Shown piece after piece: positions 52,516 to 61,001 of a stretch of 64,000 bases of DNA (position 1 is its first letter; every line of letters starts with the position of its first letter). A program made the translations under genes and the position numbers. Source of the DNA: Xenophilus arseniciresistens. Its GTDB lineage: Bacteria > Pseudomonadota > Gammaproteobacteria > Burkholderiales > Burkholderiaceae_C. The DNA is taken from the NCBI RefSeq assembly GCF_028023875.1, contig NZ_JAQIPB010000001.1, positions 682,001 through 746,000 of the forward strand. Reading direction: 5' to 3'. Under the pieces are notes generated by a model. The model saw only the letters and a list, made by a program, of their open reading frames with translations, did not search any database and was not told the DNA's origin.

Positions 52516-53928
52516 TCAGGCGTTGGCGGTCTTGGGTTCGGAGGACGAAGCCAGCGCCTCCTGGCGCAGGCGATCGTAGTCGTCCTTGCTCATGGGCGTG
52601 GCATCGGCGCGGCCCAGTTCGTTCATGGGCACGCGGAAGGTCTCGCGGGCGCTGAAGGCAGCCAGCGCCGCGATGACGGTGATGCCGAAGGCGATGGCGC
52701 CGACCTTGAGCCAGATGTCCACCGCACCGGGCGGCGCCACGAAGGTGAACAGCGCCGGCAGCATGGCCGTGATGGCGGTGCCGATGTTCTGCGAGATGGC
52801 CATGGCCGACACGCGCGTGCGGGTGGGGAACAGCTCCGGGTAGAAGCTGGGGAACACGGCGTTGTAGCCCTGGTAGACCACGCCCCACATCAGCAGCGAC
52901 ATGCAGATGGCCAGCGGCACGTTCTTGATGCTGATGGCGTAGAGGTAGCCAAAAGCCAGCAGGCCCGAGGCCAGCGCGCCGACGATGATGGGCGGGCGGC
53001 GGCCGATGCGGTCCGACAGGTTGCCCACGTAGGGGATCACCAGCACCGCGAGGATGTTGCCCAGCACGGGGATCCACAGGTAGATGTCTTTCGCGAAGCC
53101 GATGCCGTAGGCCGGCTGCACCGCGTAGGCGGCGCCGAAGATGGTGGCCACCACGGGGATCACGTTCATCAGCGCCATGCACACCACGCGCAGCATGTCC
53201 GGCGTGCTGTACTTGAAGGCGTCGATGACCGGCGAGCGTGCGCGGTCCTTCTGCGCCGCCTTGTCGGTGAAGGCGGGCGTTTCGGCCACTTCGCGGCGGA
53301 TGATCCAGCCGGCCACGATCACCACGAAGCTCAGCAGGAAGGGAATGCGCCAGCCCCAGTCGTTGAACTGCTCGGCGGGCATGTAGTGCGCCAGCGGCAG
53401 GAACACGGCCGCGGCCAGGATCTGGCCGGCCTGCACGCCCTGCAGCGTGAAGCTGGCGAAGAAGCCGCGGCGGCCGAAGGGCGCGTGTTCCATGATCATC
53501 GAGCTGGCGCCCGAGATCTCGCCGGCCACGGCGAAGCCCTGCACCAGGCGGCACAGCACCAGCAGCGCGGGCGCCCACAGGCCGATCTGGTCGTAGGTGG
53601 GCAGCAGGCCCACGGCGATGGTCGAGAAGCCCATCAGGAACATGCACCACACCAGCACCTGCTTGCGCCCGTGCGTGTCGCCCAGGTGGCCCAGCACGAA
53701 GGCGCCGATGGGCCGCGCCACGTAGCCCACGCCGTAGGTGGCCAGCGAGGCAATGATGGCGATGGCCGGATCGCCCTTGGGGAAGAAGATCTGCGGAAAG
53801 ATCAGCGCCGCGGCGGTGGCGTAGATGAAGAAGTCGTAGTACTCCAGCGCCGAGCCGATCCAGCCGCTGGCGGCGGCCTTCTTCGACTGGTGCTGGCCCT
53901 GGGGTTCATGGGCGGTGGCTGTGGACAT
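52516..53928 (-). CDS. MHS-family transporter (ShiA-like)
   Basis: 470 aa, twelve TM metabolite:H+ symporter. Features are the N-terminal SALEYYDFFIYATAAALIFP, motif A LGHLGDTHGRKQVLVW, and ERTRVSAMAISQ-type PTRTRVSAMAISQNIGTA. E. coli ShiA (shikimate) and KgtP belong here. Its position between quiC and the AroE homologue supports uptake of shikimate, quinate or dehydroshikimate. The start at 53928 (MSTATAHEPQ) is preferred over 53946. Confidence 0.9.
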   Translation of the reverse strand: MSTATAHEPQGQHQSKKAAASGWIGSALEYYDFFIYATAAALIFPQIFFPKGDPAIAIIASLATYGVGYVARPIGAFVLGHLGDTHGRKQVLVWCMFLMGFSTIAVGLLPTYDQIGLWAPALLVLCRLVQGFAVAGEISGASSMIMEHAPFGRRGFFASFTLQGVQAGQILAAAVFLPLAHYMPAEQFNDWGWRIPFLLSFVVIVAGWIIRREVAETPAFTDKAAQKDRARSPVIDAFKYSTPDMLRVVCMALMNVIPVVATIFGAAYAVQPAYGIGFAKDIYLWIPVLGNILAVLVIPYVGNLSDRIGRRPPIIVGALASGLLAFGYLYAISIKNVPLAICMSLLMWGVVYQGYNAVFPSFYPELFPTRTRVSAMAISQNIGTAITAMLPALFTFVAPPGAVDIWLKVGAIAFGITVIAALAAFSARETFRVPMNELGRADATPMSKDDYDRLRQEALASSSEPKTANA

Positions 53929-54011
53929 GGTGTCTCCGATGGGCAAGGGCCGGCGCGGGTCGGGCCTGCGCGCGGCGAAGGTAAAGAGAGAAGCGTGAGG
54001 TGGTCGCGGGT

Positions 54012-55913
54012 TCAGGGATGCTGCAGGGCCTGGGCCGCCAGGCGGGCCGGCGCATTGGCGGCGCCGTAGGCGTCGTAGTCGCCGATGCGCTGCACCACTT
54101 CGAAGAACAGGCCCTCTTCGAGGCTCTGGGTGTAGATGTGCAGGTAATCGCCTTCGGCCGAGCGGTCAAACAGCACGCCGGCCGCGCGCAGACGCGCCAC
54201 GAACTCGGGCGCCAGGTCCATGCGCGTGGGCAGGTCGTCATAGTAGTTGCCCGAGATGGGCACGAAGCCCACGCCCGCGTCGCGCATGCGCTGCACGGTG
54301 GCGAAGATGTCTTCGCAGCGCAGCGCGATGTGGTGCACCGCGCCGCCGCCCGTGCGGCTGAGCGTGCGCGCCGTCTGCGTGCGCTGGCTGACCGAGGCGT
54401 TGAGCACCAGCCGCACCGTGCGTTCGGCGTTGCTCAGGCCGCGGTTGCGCACCAGACCGAAGGGGTCGGCCAGCTCCAGGCTTTCGCCGGGCTCAAGGCC
54501 CAGCACCGCACGCGAGAACAGCACCCAGGTGTCGAGCTGGTCCACGGCCAGGCCCAGCGCCACGTGGTCGACGGACAGCAGGCCATGGCCTTCGCAGCCG
54601 GTCGCGGGCTCGTCGAACACGAAGTCGGCGCGCAGCAGGCTTTCGATGTCCGGCGACTGCGGCAGGAAGTGGATCAGATTGCCGCCCGGCGCCACGATGG
54701 CGGGCAGCGCCGATTCGCCGGGGCCGCGCGGGCTGTCGTGGCGCTGCGAGCACATGGCCGTGGCGCGCGCTGCCGCGCCCTCCGGGTCCTGCGCGAGCAG
54801 GCCCAGCGCGCACACCGAGGTGCCATGCAGCTCGAAGCGCTGGCGCGCAAAGGAATCGGGCTGCGCGTTGACGATGAAGTGGACCTGGCCCTGGCGGTAC
54901 AGCGTCACGGCCTTGCTGCGGTGGCGGCCGATGCGCGCAAAGCCCAGCTGCTGCAGGCGCTGGCCCAGCGCCTGCGCGGCGGCCTCGTCGGCCGCAAATT
55001 CGATGAAGCCCATGCCGCCCAGCTGCGGGGCCGGCGGCGGCTCGCACAGCTCGACCGTGGGCGCGGGCAGGCGCCCGCGCGGTTCTTCGGCGGCGGCCAG
55101 ACGCTCGCGCACCTGGCTTTCCAGCCACAGCAGCGAGCGCATCGCGTCCACGGCGGTGCGGCGGTTGGGCGTTTCGCGGAACACGTCGTTGAAGATCTCC
55201 AGCGACAGCGGGCCGCGATAGCCCGCGCGCAGCGCCTGCGCGAAGAAGCCCACCACGTCGAAGTCGCCCTGCCCCGGAAAGCTGCGGTGGTGGCGCGCCC
55301 ACTGCAGCACGTCCATGGCCATCAGCGGCGCATCGGCCATCTGCACGAAGAAGATCTTCTCGCCCGGAATCTGCGCGATACCCGCGGGGTCGTCCTTGAG
55401 CGAGAGGGTGTGGAAGCTGTCGAGGATCAGGCCCAGGCTGGGGTGATCGGCCCGGCGCACGATCTCCCACGCCTGGCTGTAGAGCGAAGTCGCGCGGCCC
55501 CAGGCCAGCGCCTCGTAACCCACGCGCAGGCCGCGGCGCGCGGCGCGCTCGGCCAGCGCATGCAACTGCTCGGCGGCCAGCGCGGGATCATCCTTCACCA
55601 GCGGCGAGGTGTTGGAGCAGCACAGCATCAGCGAAGCGCCCATGGCCTGCATCAGGTCGAACTTGCGCTCGGCGCGATCAAGGCTGCGGCGAAACTGCGC
55701 CTCGGGCATGGCCTCGAAATCGCGGAAAGGCTGGTACAGGTCGATGGACAGGCCCAGGTCGGCCGCGATGCGGCCCAGCTCGCTGGCCGAGCCGCTGAAA
55801 TTGATGAAGTCGGCCTCGAAAAGCTCGAAACCGTCGAAGCCGGCGGCGGCGATGGCGTTGAGCTTCTCACGCAGGGTGCCACTCAGGGAAACGGTCGCGA
55901 TGGAGCGGTGCAT
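54012..55913 (-). CDS. quiC: 3-dehydroshikimate dehydratase, two-domain QuiC type
   Basis: 633 aa. The N-terminal half (1 to about 285) is a xylose-isomerase-like TIM barrel (AGFDGFELFEADFINFSG; GYEALAWGRATSLYSQAW; ILDSFHTLSLKDDP) that dehydrates 3-dehydroshikimate to protocatechuate. The C-terminal half (about 310-630) is a 4-hydroxyphenylpyruvate dioxygenase-like vicinal oxygen chelate module (LSVDHVALGLAVDQLDTWVLFS; GAVHHIALRCEDIFAT). This architecture is known as QuiC1. It links shikimate use to the protocatechuate cluster about 10 kb away. The start at 55913 (MHRSIATVSL) fits homologues. Confidence 0.93.
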   Translation of the reverse strand: MHRSIATVSLSGTLREKLNAIAAAGFDGFELFEADFINFSGSASELGRIAADLGLSIDLYQPFRDFEAMPEAQFRRSLDRAERKFDLMQAMGASLMLCCSNTSPLVKDDPALAAEQLHALAERAARRGLRVGYEALAWGRATSLYSQAWEIVRRADHPSLGLILDSFHTLSLKDDPAGIAQIPGEKIFFVQMADAPLMAMDVLQWARHHRSFPGQGDFDVVGFFAQALRAGYRGPLSLEIFNDVFRETPNRRTAVDAMRSLLWLESQVRERLAAAEEPRGRLPAPTVELCEPPPAPQLGGMGFIEFAADEAAAQALGQRLQQLGFARIGRHRSKAVTLYRQGQVHFIVNAQPDSFARQRFELHGTSVCALGLLAQDPEGAAARATAMCSQRHDSPRGPGESALPAIVAPGGNLIHFLPQSPDIESLLRADFVFDEPATGCEGHGLLSVDHVALGLAVDQLDTWVLFSRAVLGLEPGESLELADPFGLVRNRGLSNAERTVRLVLNASVSQRTQTARTLSRTGGGAVHHIALRCEDIFATVQRMRDAGVGFVPISGNYYDDLPTRMDLAPEFVARLRAAGVLFDRSAEGDYLHIYTQSLEEGLFFEVVQRIGDYDAYGAANAPARLAAQALQHP

Positions 55914-55964
55914 AGACGCACTGTAGAAATCCGGGCCCGTGCGCCACAACAGGAGGCATGTTCG

Positions 55965-55983
55965 GTGCGTTCGATAATCGCAC
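55965..55983. promoter_or_regulatory. Candidate IclR (PcaR-like) operator upstream of quiC, site 1
   Basis: GTGCG-TTCGATAAT-CGCAC, a 19-bp inverted repeat 52 nt before the quiC start. Its core GTTCGATAATCGCAC matches, from memory, the binding sequence described for the IclR-type regulator PcaR of Pseudomonas. A 15/19 match lies upstream of the IclR gene at 62091. Confidence 0.65.
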
Positions 55984-55985
55984 AA

Positions 55986-56004
55986 TAACGTTCGTTAATC
56001 GGGC
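55986..56004. promoter_or_regulatory. Candidate IclR operator upstream of quiC, site 2
   Basis: TAACGTTCGTTAATCGGGC matches site 1 at 13 of 19 positions and lies 21 bp (two helical turns) from it, as expected for tandem binding. Confidence 0.5.
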
Positions 56005-56102
56005 ATTCAAAGGGTTTGCCCTAGGGAGTTGGGGGGAGCCTGCGGCGCGCCACGCAGCCCCCGGAAGAAGCGTTGCGGCACAGGTCTCGCAGCGAGACTC
56101 TG

Positions 56103-56118
56103 AGTGACTTTGTTCACT
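56103..56118 (+). promoter_or_regulatory. Shared regulatory element, copy A (response regulator gene)
   Basis: AGTGACTTTGTTCACT, a 5-6-5 inverted repeat, begins 36 nt before CTAGCATC (possible -10 TAGCAT at 56140). Copies B (58806) and C (59964) have the same layout. The centre would be near -41, suited to activator binding next to RNA polymerase. Confidence 0.6.
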
Positions 56119-56152
56119 ACGACCCCCGGCCCCGCGCACTAGCATCTTCCGC

Positions 56153-56869
56153 ATGGATGCCTTCGACCCTCCAGCGCCTGATGCGGCGGCCTCGCAGCCC
56201 CGGCGCGCCTGCACCATCCTCGTGGTCGATGACCACGAACTGGTGCGCCTGGGCGTGCGGGCGCTGCTGCAGGCGCAGCCCTCGCCCGCTGCGGCCGGGC
56301 TTCAGGTGCTCGAAGCCGAGAGCCTGGCGCAGGCCCTGGCGCTGTACGCACGGCATGTGGGAACGGGCCAGACCATCGACCTGGTGCTGCTCGATCTGGC
56401 GCTGCCCGACACCCAGGGCCTGAGCGGCCTGGCCACCTTCCGCGAACGCTTTCCGCAGGCGCGCATCGTTGCGCTCTCGGGCACCGGCATGTCGGCCTTC
56501 AGCCAGAACGCGATTGCGCAGAGCGCGCTCGCGCTCGGGGCGCGGGCCTTCCTGCCCAAGTCGGCCAATCTGCGCGAGGTTGTGAGCTTCATCCGCGCCT
56601 GCGGCCTGCTGGGCAGCGGCGTGGTGGACGGGCAGGCCGACAAGCCCGCACCGGCGGCAAAGCCGGCGCCCGCCCCCGCCAGCCGGGGCTGGCAACAGCT
56701 CAAGCCGCACCAGGCGCAGGTGCTGCGGCTGGTGCTCGAAGGCAAGACCAACCGCGAGATCGCGCAGATCACCAGCCTGGCCGAAGGGACGGTGAAGAAC
56801 TACGTGTCCACTATCCTGCTGCTGTTCGGCATGCGCTCGCGCGCGCAGTTGATCAGCAGCCTGCGCTGA
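56153..56869 (+). CDS. NarL/LuxR-type response regulator
   Basis: 238 aa. The receiver domain (about 20-145) has acidic pocket VVDDHE, phospho-acceptor Asp81 in LVLLDLALPD, the switch Ser/Thr region ALSGTG and Lys in FLPKSA. A proline/alanine-rich linker (KPAPAAKPAPAPAS) leads to a C-terminal LuxR HTH (KPHQAQVLRLVLEGKTNREIA, SLAEGTVKNYVSTIL). It is followed 59 nt later by a hybrid histidine kinase, its likely partner. Its own promoter carries the element shared with the two lipoprotein genes, so autoregulation is likely. Confidence 0.92.
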   Translation: MDAFDPPAPDAAASQPRRACTILVVDDHELVRLGVRALLQAQPSPAAAGLQVLEAESLAQALALYARHVGTGQTIDLVLLDLALPDTQGLSGLATFRERFPQARIVALSGTGMSAFSQNAIAQSALALGARAFLPKSANLREVVSFIRACGLLGSGVVDGQADKPAPAAKPAPAPASRGWQQLKPHQAQVLRLVLEGKTNREIAQITSLAEGTVKNYVSTILLLFGMRSRAQLISSLR

Positions 56870-56928
56870 GCCGGCGGGCATCCATACAAAACACAACGCG
56901 GGGCCGCCCTGCGACGGAAGTTCAGTCA

Positions 56929-58737
56929 ATGAGTAGAGACATCGGCGCTCGGCCCGGCGTCGTGCCTGTGGAGGACATCGACGCCAAGGTCCTGCGGGAG
57001 CATGTGGCCTCGGTCTACTTCACCTACCGCGCCACCTTTGCTGCGCGCATGGTGTTCGTCTTCGTGTTCGGCGGCTTCATGTACGCGCAGTTGGACGACC
57101 CATGGGCGCTCGCGTTTGTTGCGCTGCATGTGCTGCTGTATGTGGGCTTTTATTTCTCGCCGCGCTGGCATCCGGGTATTCCGGCTTCGCAAAGTGCCTT
57201 CTGGGCTCGCCGAATCACGAAGGTCGTGATCGTGCTGGGTCTTGCCGATGGGCTGGCGCCCTGGCTGTTCGTGCCAAGCGGCAACCTGAGCGTCACCTCG
57301 GTGCTGGCAGTGGTGATGATGGGCAACTGCGCGCGGGCGGTGCAGTCCTTGCGGCCGCTCAAGGCCGCGATGATTGGCCACACCGTGCCCATGATGGGCA
57401 GCCTGATCATTGCGCTGGCATTGCAGGCGACCAGCCTGCATGCTTTTCTGGCGGTCTTTGCTGCCGTGTACCTGTTGATGATGCTGCGCGTGGGCGTGCA
57501 GGAGCATCGGCAGCTGACGAACTCGCTGATCCTGCGCTTCGAGAACGAGGCGCTGGCCGCGCGCCTGAAGGAGCAGGTGGCCGCCACCGAGCGAGCCAGC
57601 GCCGAGAAGACCCGCTTCCTGGCCGCCGCCAGCCACGACCTGCGCCAGCCCATGCATGCCATCGCCCTGTTCGGCGCGGCGATGGAAAGCGGCCTGCGCG
57701 ATCACCCCGAGCGCGCCAACGCCGAACGGCTGATGCGCGCCGTCAATGCGCTGGGCGAGTCGCTGGACACCATGCTCGACGTCTCGCGCCTGGATGCCGG
57801 CGTGGTCAGCGCCGCGCCGCGCGCGCTGGCGCTCGACACCCTCCTGCTGGCGCTGCACCACAGCTTCTCGGCCCAGGCGGAACACAAGGGCCTGCAACTG
57901 CGCGTGCGCCCCAGCGGCCTGTGGGTGCACACCGACCCGCAGTTGCTGTACCGCCTGCTGTCGAACCTGGTGGACAACGCGCTAAAGTACACCCGCCAGG
58001 GCGGCGTCACCGTGGTGGCGCATGCGCGCGGCGCGCAACAGGTGTGGCTGGAGGTGCGAGACACCGGCATCGGCATCGCCGCCGACCAGCTGGGCCGCAT
58101 CTTCGAAGAGTTCTACCAGGTGGACAACCCGGGGCGCGACCGCGCGCGCGGCCTGGGCATCGGCCTGTCCATCGTGCAGCGCCTGTCGCGCCTGCTTGCG
58201 CACCCGGTGCAGGTGCAATCGCGCCCCGGGCGCGGCACGCGGTTCAGGCTGGTGCTCAATGCCGCCGAGCCGGCCGCGGGCGCCGACGACGAGCGGCTGT
58301 TCGACGGGCCCGACGGCCCCGTGCAGCATGGCTTTGCCGCGCCGCGGCTGCAGGGGCGCATTCTGCTGATCGACGACGAGGCCGAGATCCGCGAGGGCAT
58401 GGTCCAGTTGCTGCATGCCTATGCGCTGGAAACCGTGGCCGTGGCGGACGAAGCCGCCGCGGTCCAGGTGCTGGCCGAGGCCAAGGCGGCGGCGCGGCCC
58501 TTTGCGCTGCTGCTGTGCGACTACCGCCTGGCCGACGGTGCCGACGGCCTGCAGGTCGCGCAGCGCCTGCGCGAGCGCTTCGGCCATATGCCGCTGCTGC
58601 TGATCACCGGCGAAACCGCCCCCGAGCGCCTGGCGCGGGTGCGCGCCTCGGGCACGCCGGTGCTGTCCAAGCCGGTCAGCGCGGCCACGCTGCTGCAGGC
58701 CATTGCCGAGCTGACCGGGCCGGCGGGCCGGGCCTGA
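56929..58737 (+). CDS. Hybrid sensor histidine kinase with receiver domain
   Basis: 602 aa. About six hydrophobic segments lie between residues 38 and 190, with no sizeable extracytoplasmic loop. The dimerisation/phospho-transfer helix has His236 in ASHDLRQPMHAIALFG. The ATPase domain has LLSNLVDNALKYT (N box), DTGIGIA (G1) and GLGIGLSIVQ (G2). A C-terminal receiver (about 480-600) has LIDDEAE, phospho-acceptor Asp in LLLCDYRLADG and Lys in LSKPVS. The adjacent response regulator is the probable output. The signal is unknown, and a membrane-embedded sensor is likely. Confidence 0.93.
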   Translation: MSRDIGARPGVVPVEDIDAKVLREHVASVYFTYRATFAARMVFVFVFGGFMYAQLDDPWALAFVALHVLLYVGFYFSPRWHPGIPASQSAFWARRITKVVIVLGLADGLAPWLFVPSGNLSVTSVLAVVMMGNCARAVQSLRPLKAAMIGHTVPMMGSLIIALALQATSLHAFLAVFAAVYLLMMLRVGVQEHRQLTNSLILRFENEALAARLKEQVAATERASAEKTRFLAAASHDLRQPMHAIALFGAAMESGLRDHPERANAERLMRAVNALGESLDTMLDVSRLDAGVVSAAPRALALDTLLLALHHSFSAQAEHKGLQLRVRPSGLWVHTDPQLLYRLLSNLVDNALKYTRQGGVTVVAHARGAQQVWLEVRDTGIGIAADQLGRIFEEFYQVDNPGRDRARGLGIGLSIVQRLSRLLAHPVQVQSRPGRGTRFRLVLNAAEPAAGADDERLFDGPDGPVQHGFAAPRLQGRILLIDDEAEIREGMVQLLHAYALETVAVADEAAAVQVLAEAKAAARPFALLLCDYRLADGADGLQVAQRLRERFGHMPLLLITGETAPERLARVRASGTPVLSKPVSAATLLQAIAELTGPAGRA

Positions 58738-58805
58738 GCGCCCAAGGCCTGCGCGCAGCGCCATGGCCGGCCTGCGTGAACTGCTTGGCACGCACGCGCT
58801 GTCCA

Positions 58806-58821
58806 GATGACTTTAGGCACT
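58806..58821 (+). promoter_or_regulatory. Shared regulatory element, copy B (repeat lipoprotein gene)
   Basis: GATGACTTTAGGCACT lies 38 nt before CTAGCGTG (possible -10 TAGCGT at 58845) upstream of the lipoprotein gene at 58892. It shares TGACTTT-N3-CACT with copies A and C. Confidence 0.6.
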
Positions 58822-58891
58822 CGCCGAAATGCGGGGTGCTGGCCTAGCGTGCGAAACCTTCATTCATCCGAACGACAGGGAAGACACCACC

Positions 58892-59926
58892 ATGCACAAA
58901 AGACTGAGCGCCATCGCCGCCGCGGCCGCAGCAGCCCTGGCCATGACCGCCTGTGGAGGAGGTGGCGGCGGCGGCGGCTTCCTGCCGATCCTGCCGCCAC
59001 CCGCCCCCGCCCCCGCGCCCGCCCCCGGCCCTGCACCGGCACCATCACCGGCCCCTGCGCCGGCCCCCGAGCCACCGCCCGCGCCGATCACGCGCACCTT
59101 CCTGTACGAGGCACTGCCCACGGCCGCCGACAGCGCAGCCTTCCTGGCGCAGCTCAACAGCCAGGGCGCGCGCGGCTTTCGCTTCTTGAGTGGCTTTGCC
59201 TTCACGACCAGCCCCACCACGACCGAGGTGGTGGAGGGCTACGTGAAGGACGCTGACACCACCTACAGCTACGAACTGCTGGCCCTGCCGGCCGACCGGG
59301 CGGCCATGCAGGCGCAGCTGGACGCACAAGGCGCGCGCGGCTTCACCTGGGGCGGCGCCTATGTCGCGGGCAAGGACTTCGTCTACATCTACCGCAAGGA
59401 CAACGGCTCGACCGCGAGCTACAGCTACCGCGTGCTGCTGGCAGAAAGCGGCAACGGCGCCTTTCTCACGCAAGCCAATGCGCAGGGGGCCGAGGGCTAC
59501 TTCAACACCACGACTGCGTTTGTCGTGGGCACGGAGACGGTGAGCGTCTATGAGAAGGCATCTACCGGTGGCGCCACCTACGGCTACGAGCTGCTGGACC
59601 CGACAGGTGATGCCGCGGGCTTCTACGCGCAACTTAACGCACAGGGCGCGCGCGGCTATCGCTTCCGCACGGAGTTCCTGTTCTCGGACGCACACAAGGT
59701 GGTGTTCGCCAAGGACCTGTCTCAGGCCTCCACGTTCGCGTTCTACGGCCTGCCTCCCGAGAGCACCAGCGCAGCCTTCATCGCCCAGGCCAATGCCGAA
59801 GGCGCCAAGGGCAATGGCCTGATCGGCGACTACGTCCTGCCCGGCAACGCCAACAGCACGCTGTACTTCACGCCCAAGGATTGCAGCGGCCTGCTGTGCG
59901 TGCCGGTGGGGCTGTTCGGCCTGTAG
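58892..59926 (+). CDS. Lipoprotein with five ~52-residue repeats
   Basis: 344 aa. The signal peptide ends in a lipobox-like MTAC (Cys21), followed by eight glycines and a proline/alanine linker (residues about 31-66), so the protein is probably tethered to a membrane with a spacer. Residues about 68-330 hold five tandem repeats (68-120, 121-170, 171-222, 223-276, 277-330). Their pattern is [FY]xYExL...[17 protein letters not shown]...F...VxxxxKD, reminiscent of DUF4177-like units (YEYKVV ... LNxxGAEGWEL). Function is unknown. It follows the kinase gene and carries the shared promoter element. Confidence 0.85.
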   Translation: MHKRLSAIAAAAAAALAMTACGGGGGGGGFLPILPPPAPAPAPAPGPAPAPSPAPAPAPEPPPAPITRTFLYEALPTAADSAAFLAQLNSQGARGFRFLSGFAFTTSPTTTEVVEGYVKDADTTYSYELLALPADRAAMQAQLDAQGARGFTWGGAYVAGKDFVYIYRKDNGSTASYSYRVLLAESGNGAFLTQANAQGAEGYFNTTTAFVVGTETVSVYEKASTGGATYGYELLDPTGDAAGFYAQLNAQGARGYRFRTEFLFSDAHKVVFAKDLSQASTFAFYGLPPESTSAAFIAQANAEGAKGNGLIGDYVLPGNANSTLYFTPKDCSGLLCVPVGLFGL

Positions 59927-59963
59927 GCCACGGGCACACAGGACTGGCGTGGGGTGCATGGCG

Positions 59964-59979
59964 AGTGACTTTGGGCACT
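59964..59979 (+). promoter_or_regulatory. Shared regulatory element, copy C (second lipoprotein gene)
   Basis: AGTGACTTTGGGCACT lies 37 nt before CTAGACTG (possible -10 TAGACT at 60002), upstream of the lipoprotein gene at 60068. Over 21 bases it matches copy A at 18. Confidence 0.6.
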
Positions 59980-60067
59980 ACGCCCTGCGCAACCCGCTGC
60001 CTAGACTGGATTCGCGTTGGCGCTGGGCCGACGCCGCAGCAAACGATTTCAAGACAGAGAGGACGCA

Positions 60068-60976
60068 ATGACAGAAAAACGATGCTGGCGCACCTGCGCC
60101 GTGGCGGCTGCGGTCGCAACCTTGTTGGCCGCTTGTGGAGGCGGAGGCGGCGGCGGTGGAGGCTTCCCGGCCTTGGGCTCCATCGGTTCCGACAACGGCA
60201 CCCCGCCGGCGCCCCCGCCCGGGCCGGCACCGGCCCCTCCACCCGGCCCGGCGCCCGCCCCCCCGCCGACAGAGCCGCCCGCACCGCCGCCGGTTGAACC
60301 CCCTGCACCGCCGCCGCCTTCGGCCACCAGCTCGGGCGCCTGCCTGAATGAAGCTGATTTTGTCGCCGGCACCGCGAAGGAAGATGAAACGCGGACCTCA
60401 GCGCCAGACGGGAGTTCGACCACTACCGTCAGCACACGCATAACGGGTGAGCGAGAAGCTTTTGCTGGTTTGAACCCGGTGCCCCAGCGCTATCCGTTCA
60501 CGTCTGCTGGCGCCTCCGTGGTCAATTCGTTGTACGTGGATCTGGTGGGCAACGATCATGTGGTCTATGGCGCGCGAAGCGTCAGCACCCTGGAATCACA
60601 GACCACCACGATCGTCACTGTTTACGACCCACCTCTGACCTCGCCCAAGGATCAGCAACCGGGCCAGGTGGTGACCCACAACAGCACCGCGAGAATCACC
60701 GTCACCCAAACTGACGGCTCGAGCAGCAGCACGGAGTCTGCAGTGAAAACCCAGGCGACCTACATCGGCCGGGAAACCGTGCAGACCCCATTGGGCGACT
60801 TTGCCAATGCCTGCAAGTTCAAGACTGTCTTCGACAACAGCCCCAGCAGTAATCTAAGTTGGGTTCCATCCGATGGGCCCTATCGAGGGCAGGTGGTCAA
60901 GGCCCAGGTCCTGGACAGTGGCGGCAACGTTGTACAGACCACCGAGTCCATCCGCATGGTCTACACGCCCAAGTAG
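60068..60976 (+). CDS. Poly-glycine/proline lipoprotein, unrecognised family
   Basis: 302 aa. The signal peptide ends in a good lipobox (LAAC, Cys23), followed by nine glycines, a short segment and a proline-rich spacer (PPAPPPGPAPAPPP region to about residue 90). The C-terminal about 210 residues form a soluble Thr/Ser/Val-rich, probably beta domain with two cysteines (ACLNEADF, NACKFKT). It includes YIGRETVQTPLGDFANACKF, which resembles the YxGxExVxTPAGxFxaCKF pattern of some bacterial surface proteins. It shares the poly-Gly/Pro design and the promoter element with the repeat lipoprotein. Confidence 0.8.
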   Translation: MTEKRCWRTCAVAAAVATLLAACGGGGGGGGGFPALGSIGSDNGTPPAPPPGPAPAPPPGPAPAPPPTEPPAPPPVEPPAPPPPSATSSGACLNEADFVAGTAKEDETRTSAPDGSSTTTVSTRITGEREAFAGLNPVPQRYPFTSAGASVVNSLYVDLVGNDHVVYGARSVSTLESQTTTIVTVYDPPLTSPKDQQPGQVVTHNSTARITVTQTDGSSSSTESAVKTQATYIGRETVQTPLGDFANACKFKTVFDNSPSSNLSWVPSDGPYRGQVVKAQVLDSGGNVVQTTESIRMVYTPK

Positions 60977-61001
60977 GCAGCAGCCCGAGCCGGGCGCCGC
61001 T

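Noticed and set aside
52474-55988. Long plus-strand open frames (531 and 662 codons)
   Set aside because: They are shadows of the MHS transporter and quiC on the minus strand. The translated sequences are low-complexity and match nothing.
58806-58835. Sigma-54 promoter upstream of the lipoprotein genes
   Set aside because: GGCAC is present, but the GG-N10-GC spacing of -24/-12 promoters is not met in any of the three copies.
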